This document shows positions 56,102 to 64,000 of a DNA stretch of 64,000 nucleotides, piece after piece. The translations under genes were made by a program, and so were the position numbers. Location: positions 44,086,619 through 44,150,618 of the forward strand of contig JASFXZ010000001.1 in the NCBI GenBank assembly GCA_032209605.1, written 5' to 3'. The stretch comes from Mactromeris polynyma. Its lineage: Eukaryota; Mollusca; Bivalvia; Venerida; Mactridae. The notes under the pieces are model-generated. The model ran no database searches. It was not told the origin of the DNA and was given only the letters and a program-made list of their open reading frames with translations. The stretch's first letter is position 1; each line of letters starts with the position of its first letter.

Positions 56102-57837
56102 TAGGGCTGTCCGACTAAATCGTAGACTTTGTTGATAAATTATTTTTATACGACTTCACATTAGAAAAATACTTTGCATCTTATTTAATCAATATATAAC
56201 AAATAAGAAAATGAAGAAAATCTGAAACGGTATTGTTTTATTAAGTGTTCATACATTGTTATCAATATACAAGTATACCTTACCAACGCAGTCTAAAAAC
56301 CAGACGTATGAAAATCCATGTGTGTTGATTTAAGTGTTCAGAGCAGATGTTTGCGTCAATTTTCCCCGGAAAACGTCATACCATATGAAGACGACGTTAT
56401 TTTGACGTCATCACGTTGAATTTCAAGCAATTGACGTTATTCTTAACAACGATACGCACGATAATATTACATTATCACAACTTGTGTAAAGCAGAAAATG
56501 GCGACGTCAGACGAAGAAGCAGCGCGCAGAACAGCTATTCAATTCTGTGTACAAACAGGAATGACTCCTATCAACACATTTCGCCAGATGAAATCCACAG
56601 AATGAAACAAAATGTTTCCAGAGCACTTGTGTATAAATGGCATGGTAGATTTAGCGATGGTAACACAGAGAATACACCTTGTGGGCGGCCGAAGTACAAG
56701 GATTGCAGAACAGTGAAATCTGTGCAGGACGTCATCGACTGTGACAGGCGACGTACCATACAAGTTGCTGAGATGGCCAGTATAAGTCTTACATCTGACT
56801 TGAGTATGTCACATGTGAGCGCTCGTTGGGTCCCTAGACTACTTACAGTGGAAGAGAAGCAGGTTCGAGTCAGTGCATCAAGGACGTTCATAAGAAAAGT
56901 TGGAAGAGATCCATCCTACCTCTCGCGAAGCATAACAACAGACGAGACTTGGGTCCACTACTTTGAACCTGAGAGTAAACAATCCTCAATGGTTTGGTAG
57001 CACCCCGAAAGTCCACCACCTAAGAAGGCGAAGGCAGTGAAGTCGATGGGAAAAGTGATGTGCATCGTCTTTATAGACATGAAAGGGGTCACTTAAATAA
57101 TTCAAATATAACATTAAATAAATTTATTATAATCATATAAGCGATTACGGTTGATGTTGATTAATGTTTAAAGCTTTTATTAAACGTAACTATCAAACTA
57201 AGGAATTGTGTTTTGTCTTATTCCAGACGGTACGCCGCGATCTCATGCATGCGTTGCGGAAGAAGCGCCCAGACATGGCTGATCAGATTGAAAACGTAGT
57301 ATTGCACCAGTACAACGCCCCAAGTCATACCGTTAGGAGCACACAACTCGACATTGATGTGTTAGGGTTCCAGCAAGCTATCCATCCACCATATTCCCTG
57401 GATCTAGCGCCACTGGATTTCGCATATTTTCCAAAGTTGAAGACGTATTTACCAGGAACACGATTTTGTGATAGAACTCAGATCAGCCATGCGATACAAC
57501 AATTCAACCGCACATTAGACCGTGACTGGTTCATGAACGTTTACGAGACATAGGTAAGATGCCACCATAAGTGTATTGCACATCAGGGTGAATACTTTGA
57601 GAAGGAGTAGTATGTGACATTATTTTAACCGCTGCCATTATGACGTCGGCTTGCGCCGCTCCTGCGTACATGGTACCGTTAAATATTTTGTAGAATTTTA
57701 TTTTTTTGTTATTTTGTATTGTTATTTCTTGTGTATTTGCACAGGAAGATGAATTAAATGTCGGAGAAATTTGTAAAAAACTTAGTTCATTAGTTTTTTA
57801 GAAATAAGTAAAGTCTACAATTTAGTGGGACAGCCCT
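56102..57837 (+). mobile_element. TIR element carrying a broken mariner-type transposase
   Basis: The left end TAGGGCTGTCCGACTAAATC and the reverse of the right end (AGGGCTGTCCCACTAAATTG) form an inverted repeat of about 28 bp with two mismatches. The length, 1.74 kb, exceeds a usual mariner. CATAC flanks both ends, but that motif is in every unit of the surrounding array. The interior encodes mariner-type transposase in pieces. The TIR and size are unusual for mariner, so a mariner nested in another element is possible. Confidence 0.85.
56498..57553 (+). pseudogene. Mariner-family transposase pseudogene
   Basis: It starts at ATG 56498 (MATSDEEAARRTAIQFCVQT...), shifts frame near 56600, continues ALVYKWHGRFSDGNTENTPCG and VSARWVPRLLTVEE to the first catalytic block TTDETWVHYFEPESKQSSMV, then stops at 57000. 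About 160 bases of unrelated AT-rich DNA (57095-57225) follow. It resumes with RRDLMHALRKKRPDMADQIE; the second catalytic block reads HQYNAPSH with Tyr for the catalytic Asp; the third, YSLDLAPLDFAYFPKLK, is intact. It ends near QGEYFEKE at 57600. The element is dead by frameshift, stop and catalytic substitution. Confidence 0.9.
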
Positions 57838-58545
57838 CATACAATCGTGAAATATACAAATGTGAGACATACAAATGTGAGATACACAGATTTGATACAT
57901 ACAGATGTGGAACATACAAACGTGAAACATACACATGTGAAACATACAAACGTGAGACATACAAATGTGAGACATACAAATGTGAAACATACAAACGTGG
58001 AACATACAAACGTGAAACATACAAATGTGAGACATACAAATGTGGAACATATAAATGTGAGACATACAAATGTGAGACATAAAAATGTGGAACATACAAA
58101 TGTGAGACATACAAATGTGGAACATACAAATGTGAGACATACAAATGTGAGACATACAAATGTGAGACATACAAATGTGGAACATACAAATGTGAGACAT
58201 ACAAATGTGGAACATATAAATGTGAGACATACAAATGTGAGACATACAAATGTGGAACATACAAATGTGAGACATACAAATGTGGAACATACAAATGTGA
58301 GACATACAAATGTGAGACATACAAATGTGAGACATACAAATGTGGAACATACAAATGTGAGACATACAAATGTGAGACATACAATTGTGGGACATACAAA
58401 TGTGGAACATACAAATGTGAGACATACAAATGTGGAACATATAAATGTGAGACATACATATGTGAGACAAACAAATGTGAGACAAACAAATGTGAGACAT
58501 ACAGATTTCAGCTGAACATACAAATGTGAAACATACAAATCATGT
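57838..58545. repeat. 15-bp minisatellite, right half of a split array
   Basis: About 44 units of ACATACAAATGTGAG, with GTGGA/GTGAA and ACGTG variants. The first units (GATACACAGATTTGATACAT) match the 62-bp units left of the transposon, showing one original array. Five codons per unit give open frames of over 200 codons on both strands; not genes. Confidence 0.95.
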
Positions 58546-58567
58546 GGAACAAATGTGAACAACTTAC

Positions 58568-58753
58568 ATCCACATTGTTGATCTTTTTTAATGCAAAATG
58601 TGCCAGTCTGAAGAGGACAAAACTTTTCCATAATGTAAACTTGGTGACAGGATTGCCTTCTAAATCAATGGTGAGGTTGTCAAGACGACGGACACTGGTT
58701 AAGGCACTGATTTGTTGAAAATTGCAGATATTTGTTGAGCTAAATATCAAAGT
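58568..58753 (-). CDS. LRRC49: LRRC49 exon
   Basis: 186 bp, phase 0 at both ends; acceptor TTTTCAG, donor GAT|GTAAGT. It encodes TLIFSSTNICNFQQISALTS, then VRRLDNLTIDLEGNPVTKF, TLWKSFVLFRLAHFALKKIN and NVD. The LTID..GNPV..FTLWK..VLFRL.HF run is the most conserved stretch shared with vertebrate LRRC49. Confidence 0.97.
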
Positions 58754-60548
58754 CTGAAAACAAAAAAATAATGGTGAAGACAAATGAACTGTACAGCAAA
58801 CTATGGGTCAGTGCCCTCTTCATCAAACCAAGACATTATATTTTTCATTCAATTGTCAATCACCAAATTAAGACAGTTAACAAATGATGCATAATTTATA
58901 ATTATAAATGATCTGATAGATAACCTTGTAACTCAAGGTCAAATGAACATTGACCTTGACAACATAAACTTTTCAACACATAAGAATGGTTTCCTATACA
59001 TAATATAATGGAATGATCACAAGCATGTATCCAAGAATTATGATACTGAAAATTAGTATAATGGAATTTCATAAGACATGGGACAAAACTGAACTCATAT
59101 TGACAGTTCTCAGACTGTCAACTCACCTCTTTTCAAAAAGTAGAGATAAAGTAGGGCATTTTTTATTGCCTAAAAGTAGGGATAGTAGGGATGATTCCTT
59201 ACTTTTGGAATATCAAAAATGGTAAAAATTCACCACACTGTACATTCTCCATGATTAGACCTCTGTGCTTTGTGCAGGAGAAATAAATATTTGAATCGTC
59301 GCCTAAGATTTGAAATAAATGTAGGGTTAGTACAAGAAAAAGTAGGGGAAACGTCAGCAGCAAATAAAAAGGTATGGAAAAGTAGGAAATGTACGAAAAG
59401 TAGGGCCCATTTGACAGCCTGAGTTCTGTATATACAGTACAGCCTCTCCATAGCAACCCCTTTCCAAAGTTGACACACAACTATTGCTAAGAGGATGTTG
59501 CTATAGATAGGTGAAGTGGGTAGAGCAAAACAAAACATATCTTGTATTACACCCAGGTGCATAGCATATCCCATGGGAAATAATATGAAATTGTAACTAG
59601 ATGTGACCTTAGGACATGGATACCCTGCAATGGGCATTTCTGTAGAATGCAAATACTTTGTATGTAAAAACTGAATAATTTTAAAACAATATAAATAGAA
59701 TCCATCCATGCTTTCAAGAGTTTTCTTTTTGGAAACCAATTGTCTAGGTACAAAAAGGGCCATAACTCCACCAAAATGGTAACCAAGATCAAACCTAACC
59801 TGTATTTTATAATTCTATGCTTATGTTCCCAATTTGAATTGAATCCATCCACCCATTCATGAGTTATTGATTGGAAAGGGGTACCACTTTATGTCTCTTC
59901 AGCATTTGAATGGCGCAGTGGGGGCATGAAAGTAGTAATTATATGCTTCAGGAAATGTTGTTGAACATGGTTCATACAGAACTTTCCGGAAAAATATCAA
60001 GGACTTTTCAAGTACTTTTTTTCTAATTTTCAAGGACTAGAACTGTTGATTTATAGTATAGAGAAGAGGGCATCCAGTGTATTTTTTCAAGTTTACCCCC
60101 TCCCCTCCCCCGAGATGACCTTCACTGCAGCACGGATAACATTACACAACGTGAGAATTACTTTAAGAGAGCATAAAGTCTGTCCAGTGTCATACTTTTC
60201 TACCATACTATCGCCTACTCTGCGGTAGGCCCTATCGAAGATTGCTCTGTCATTTTTTCGTCTTTTTTCATCATTGTTAGTCTGTTTGTTATTTTTTATT
60301 CCTTTTCCTATATGCAGCAGAAGATTTCAAGGGCAATTTACAAAAAATATTCGTTATTTTTTTTCAAAATTAAAGTAGTTTTCAATGAGTTTTTGGCTGT
60401 TACAAATTCAAGCAGTTTTCAAGGGGTTGTCATCAAATTCAAGGAATTTTCAAGACCTGTGCGAACCTTGTTAGACAGAGGTTGTTGCTCTAGAGAGGGT
60501 CGATCGTGAGTGGTCACATAGTATTAAAGATAAAAAATGATTTATTAC
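58754..60548. other. LRRC49 intron with dispersed repeats
   Basis: 1.8 kb. A 'gggggcat' type dispersed repeat lies at about 59560-59935 and the unexpanded copy of the 49921 repeat at 59968-60478. Minus frames at 59199-59852 show no domain. Confidence 0.65.
59968..60478 (+). repeat. Dispersed repeat (copy 2), unexpanded
   Basis: About 510 bp beginning TGGTTCATACAGAACTTTCC and ending TTTTCAAGACCTGTGCGAAC. The ends are partly inverted relative to each other (GGTTC..ACAG against CTGTGCGAACC), hinting at a TIR element. It contains one ACCATACTATCGCCTACTCT stretch where copy 1 has the 39-bp minisatellite. Confidence 0.8.
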
Positions 60549-60759
60549 CTGAGTGGCAGGAAATCGAGTTCTGACTTTGTGAAGATGTTTACAGACTTCA
60601 TCAAAGTCTATAAATTTAAATATGATCACAGTAACCGCTCCCGCTGCCTGCATACCCCAGTTTCTGTCCAGGGCCTCTATAGACTGAGATCCATACAGGG
60701 TTAGTGTGTCCCCTTCCAAATCTGCTAGGTTATTTAAATTAGTTCCTTTACTATCTTGT
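60549..60759 (-). CDS. LRRC49: LRRC49 exon
   Basis: 211 bp, phase 2 in, phase 0 out; acceptor TTTTTTTTCAG, donor CAG|GTAATA. It encodes QDSKGTNLNNLADLEGDTLT, then LYGSQSIEALDRNWGMQAAG, VTVIIFKFIDFDEVCKHLHK and VRTRFPATQ. EGDTLTLYGS..EALDRNW and FxFIDFDEV are diagnostic. Confidence 0.97.
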
Positions 60760-61150
60760 CTGAAAAAAAATGATGCTGTCATGATATGATTAGATGGGTA
60801 ACGTGATACTTCTTGGAATTTCTTGGAAGACCTATCACAACAAATGTTTCATTTGTTTTCATCAGGTTTCACGCTGACTTTCAACAATTTTTCAGTCACA
60901 TACTTCTGTCAGTTGACCTTACCAGTTTCCTTGAATTAATTATCAACCAGTACTACAGACAGGTGCAACTCTTAATGCCCCTCACCACATATATATATGG
61001 CACTGGCATAAAAACTAATACATCTCTTATACACAAATATTCATTCTATTAATGGAAACTATCAGATATCATAGATTGCCAACATAATTTGGAGCGTAAA
61101 TTAATTAGTAAATTATGACACAGCAATAAACTATAGAACAATTCACCAAC
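60760..61150. other. LRRC49 intron
   Basis: 391 bp, AT-rich; nothing recognised. A short TATATATATGG run lies at about 60992. Confidence 0.55.
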
Positions 61151-61303
61151 CCAAACATCATTGTTTCCTTATAGAGGCCTGGTTTAGCCTCAGGTTTGCG
61201 AACTTGTTGACTAGCTGTTCTCGGTCTCTCCCTCGTGTCACCACCATCTAGAGACATACTGTGAGCACTACTTGGTCGACTGCTTGCACGACTACTTTGC
61301 TTA
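61151..61303 (-). CDS. LRRC49: LRRC49 exon (serine-rich linker)
   Basis: About 153 bp; acceptor AATTTCAG, phase 2 in. It encodes KQSSRASSRPSSAHSMSLDG, then GDTRERPRTASQQVRKPEAK and PGLYKETMMF. The low-complexity Ser/Arg content suggests a flexible linker. The 3' edge is uncertain: the only phase-compatible donors are weak (GG|GTTGGT, or AT|GTTTGG six bases earlier). Confidence 0.8.
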
Positions 61304-62704
61304 CTGAAATTTCAAAGTGTCAATCAACCATTCAGATACAATATTACTGCAATAAAAGGGCCTGCCCTGCAGTAAAACAGATGTTAAACTTTTGTGTTCT
61401 ATTCAAGGAAAGCAGCTTCTGTCTCGAGTGTTCATATTTTCAATATAGAGGTAACCCAATAATCATTTCTACTAAATCTTTCGAATTCTGTACGTTGGTT
61501 TAAAAAAAAAAGTATTTTTAATTATTCCTTTACAGACATGCAACAAAAGCAGCCCCAGCCCCCACGGCCGATAATTTGTGATGGATTAGTTGTATCTAAG
61601 TTTGTAGAGGATCACCAACACTCATTTACAGCATAGCCACATTCCTCAAAATCACCAAGTCCAAATCCACCTGTAATCAAACCATCGCTTCTATCATTAG
61701 GATTAGCAAAGACATGAATATATGATGATCATCAATGCTGCAAAGGTGCCATAGGTGATACATGCATATACACACTCACACTTAGATATATTATATATAT
61801 ATGCAACAACTATACACCAAGTTTGATGTCAATACACCCACGCATAGTGGAAACTGATTTTTAAATTTTAAGTGACCTTGACCTTGGACGGAACAAACCC
61901 AAAAGCAATCCCAAGCAAGCTCTCGACATGTTCTTACTATACACTAAGTTTGATGTCAATATGATCAACGAAACTTAAGTTATTCGCCGGAAACCAAATT
62001 TCTAAGTTTAGAAACAGTGACCTTGACCGTTTAACTATTCAAAAAGCAATCCCAAGCAAGTTCTCCACATGTTCTTACTATACACCAAATTTGATGCAAA
62101 TATGACCAACGAAACTCAAGTTATTAGCCGGAAACCAAATTTCTATTTTTAGTAACAGTGACCTCGACCTTTGGTGGACCGAACCCTTAAGCAATCCCAA
62201 GCGAGCTCTCCTCATGTTCTTACTATACACCAAGTTTGATTTCAATACGATGAAAGGAACTCAAGTTATTTGCCGGAAACCAAATTTCTATTTTTAGTAA
62301 TGGTGACCTTTGACGGACCAAACCCAATGCTGCAAAGGTGCCATAGGTGATACATGCATATACACACTCACACTTAGATATATTATATATATATGCAACA
62401 ACTATACACCAAGTTTGATGTCAATACACCCACGCATAGTGGAAACTGATTTTTAAATTTTAAGTGACCTTGACCTTGGACGGAACAAACCCAAAAGCAA
62501 TCCCAGCGAGCTCTCAACACTTTCTTACTATACACTAAGTTTGATGTCAATAAGATGAACGGAACTCAAGTTATTAGCCGGAAACCACCAGTTTGACGCC
62601 CGCCCGCCCAACGACATACGCTATTCTAATAAATAACATTGCAAACTTAGTACACTCGTTGGTTACTGTAGAAATGAAATGGTAACGTTGGATTCATGCA
62701 CTAC
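61304..62704. other. LRRC49 intron with second pearl-like element
   Basis: 1.4 kb. 61720-62640 is a pearl-like repeat; 61304-61710 shows nothing recognisable. Confidence 0.65.
61720..62640 (+). mobile_element. Pearl-like element, second copy with duplicated left end
   Basis: Left segment (TGATGATCATCAATGCTGCA) and right segment (CGCCCGCCCGCCCAACGACA, TACGCTATTCTAAT) match the element at 6805-8945. About six 145-bp-type units lie between. The left segment AATGCTGCAAAGGTGCCATA occurs again at 62328, so about 600 bp is a local duplication or a unit-exchange product. Confidence 0.8.
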
Positions 62705-62901
62705 CTTGCCATGGACTCGGATTCGTCTCTGCTCTCCTCTCCTTCATTATCAGGGGTCATGACCTCAGAGTTTGGGACTGAGCCGACATGATTTGCATAC
62801 AAGTCATGTGTCCGAGTCATCTTTGACGTCTTTTGTATCAAAGAACCCTGCATGACTTCCCATTGCCTCTTTGCATTGTTTATGGCAAGACGTTTTTTCT
62901 C
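62705..62901 (-). CDS. LRRC49: LRRC49 exon (first seen in window)
   Basis: 197 bp, phase 0 in, phase 2 out; acceptor ACATTTTAG, donor AG|GTAGTG. It encodes EKKRLAINNAKRQWEVMQGS, then LIQKTSKMTRTHDLYANHVG and an acidic stretch PDNEGEESRDESESMA. The EKKRLxINNxxRQW start aligns with the coiled segment after the leucine-rich repeats of vertebrate LRRC49. Confidence 0.94.
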
Positions 62902-64000
62902 CTAAAATGTACAAGTATAATTTTTTAAGTCAACAATAATATATTTTTATTCATAAAAACTGATATTACTGTTATAAATGCCATGTTATTTAAACCAATC
63001 TTCAATTTACTATGAGAAATATGTGTATGGACATTAAATGCCACACAATACATTTATCACACGATGAGAACCATACAATTATGTCAACATGAAATGTGAC
63101 ACCTGGTGTTTCTAAAGACTTCTATAGAGGCCTTTTACTTATTTTACAGTTGAAAACACAACACATTCTAAATGACGTCTATAGCATCTAACTGTGCAAT
63201 GTAAAAAAATTGATGAGAAAAATGTTTCGTTGAATTGCAGCATTCTAGATGTGGGCACAAATGGAAAGAAAGTGGATTTAGAGCATTCAATCCTTATCTA
63301 TGACATATAGAACTATAGACATATAGAACACTGCTACTTCACCCATAGCCAACTGAACTATTCTAAACAATATTAAATATTGAATATCACTAGAGTCTAG
63401 ATCTATATTGTTTCCTTTTAAATTTAACAATACAGGATTTTCTGTTTCAAGGAAAATATATCAGGGGCACTACATGTATTCATGATAATTCTTTCGGTAA
63501 TTGTTTAAAGCGTCTCATACCCGATGTGTCAAACAGTGGACTCTTGACTTGTCTTTAACTTACCATTAATTACAACAATGTGTGCAGTATTATGAGTTTA
63601 TTATTAGAAGTCTTTGTTCGAAAATGTGGCTCTTCCAAATAAATCCAAGATATGAAAGATAATAGTGACTGAGGACATCTGAGTAACGCCTGAGTAACCC
63701 CTCCAAGGGATTGAATTCGAAACCGCATGGTTGGTTAAGAAATTCTGATTAGCCAATCAGGTCGATTCTTGTAAACTTCACCAAATACATTCTACCTTTA
63801 CCTGACCAAAATATATGACCTATAAGGCTGACAGGTACATTTGACAGTTACAGAACAGTTTGCTTTAAAAACAAAGAATTATTCATACATTCTGTTAACT
63901 TCAGTGAAGGTTTATATGAATGCATGTACAATGTTAGCTAGAAACCTCAAGTCAAGTAACGAGTCCTAGAAAGTGTATATAAAAGCAGCTGCCAGTAATA
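62902..64000. other. LRRC49 intron, runs off the right edge
   Basis: 1.1 kb, AT-rich. I see no exon, repeat or transposon in it; the leucine-rich-repeat exons must lie beyond the window. Confidence 0.55.

Larger units (their letters stand above)
55575..58567. other. LRRC49 intron filled by a minisatellite split by a transposon
   Basis: 3.0 kb, nearly all repeat: a 62-bp array (55617-56101), a TIR element with a broken mariner-type transposase (56102-57837), then a 15-bp array (57838-58545). Confidence 0.85.
48603..62901 (-). other. LRRC49: LRRC49 gene, last eight exons (5' part beyond right edge)
   Basis: Gene-level entry, minus strand. LRRC49 is a leucine-rich-repeat subunit of the tubulin polyglutamylase complex, which adds glutamate chains to axonemal and neuronal microtubules. 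The exons here (62901-62705, 61303-61151, 60759-60549, 58753-58568, 55574-55465, 52586-52449, 49875-49743, 48803/48818-48603) encode the C-terminal half after the leucine-rich repeats. Diagnostic pieces in order: KKRLAINNAKRQW; EGDTLTLYGS...EALDRNWG; FKFIDFDEV; LDNLTIDLEGNPVTKFTLWK; VLFRLAHFALKKIN; AEKLFGAI..LPQSRLLSLLGE; and the end KIWPQIFYEMV...NSYMKKCLEDL. All splice phases agree. The leucine-rich repeats lie off the right edge. Confidence 0.95.

Noticed and set aside
56539..56891. Minus-strand frames opposite the transposase
   Set aside because: They are shadows of the plus-strand mariner-type pseudogene and match nothing.
57790..58631. Four overlapping open frames of 220-264 codons
   Set aside because: 15-bp units (5 codons) in all frames; only the part within 58568-58631 belongs to a real exon, in a different context.
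59230..59763. 177-codon minus frame in an LRRC49 intron
   Set aside because: It spans AT-rich dispersed repeat DNA, is hydrophobic by composition, and has no match to the LRRC49 frame or splice phases.

Overview
This window looks like nuclear DNA of a bivalve mollusc. It is AT-rich and intron-rich, with GT-AG split genes. It carries several repeat families that I associate with bivalve genomes: tandem 'GTGACCTTGACC' units of about 145 bp ending in a (CGCC)n tract, tRNA-derived SINEs, mariner/Tc1 and hAT relics, and very large minisatellites. The phylum call is inference from repeat style and protein similarity; no species is claimed.

Three protein genes can be supported. (1) On the minus strand, from about 26.3 kb down past the left edge, is a C-terminal Src kinase (CSK) orthologue. 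It has a short candidate first coding exon, two SH3 exons, THREE alternative-looking SH2 exons in tandem, and the exon that finishes SH2 and opens the kinase domain; the rest of the kinase lies off the left edge. (2) On the plus strand, 39.07-45.54 kb, is a complete seven-exon gene for a secreted protein of 274 residues with five LDL-receptor class A (LDLa) modules, one per exon, with a TATA/initiator promoter and polyadenylation signals. (3) On the minus strand, from beyond the right edge down to 48.60 kb, are the last eight exons of an LRRC49 orthologue (tubulin polyglutamylase complex subunit).

The most notable feature is the SH2 triplication in CSK. The three cassettes (10404-10626, 11541-11760, 13858-14080) share identical splice phases and have lengths of 223, 220 and 223 bp, all equal to 1 modulo 3. 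Including two cassettes, or none, gives an early stop that can be read directly from the sequence; including exactly one keeps the frame. This is the architecture of mutually exclusive splicing and would give one kinase three interchangeable phosphotyrosine-binding modules.

The rest is repeats. 1.8-9.9 kb (CSK intron): hAT-like element, two MITEs, a pearl-like element with 13 x 145-bp units, a Tc1 relic. 14-25.6 kb: MITEs and tandem-unit repeats. 26.9-31.6 kb: an hAT element with a perfect 8-bp target duplication, a TIR element, a SINE with intact A and B boxes, a near-perfect palindromic MITE, a LINE 3' end. 31.6-34.8 kb: a minisatellite with nested higher-order repeats. 36.9-38.2 kb: a mariner abutting a MITE. 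LRRC49 introns: a 39-bp minisatellite grown inside a dispersed repeat, a 15/62-bp minisatellite split by a transposase-bearing element, and more 145-bp-family repeats. The long open frames in the minisatellites are artefacts of unit lengths divisible by three.
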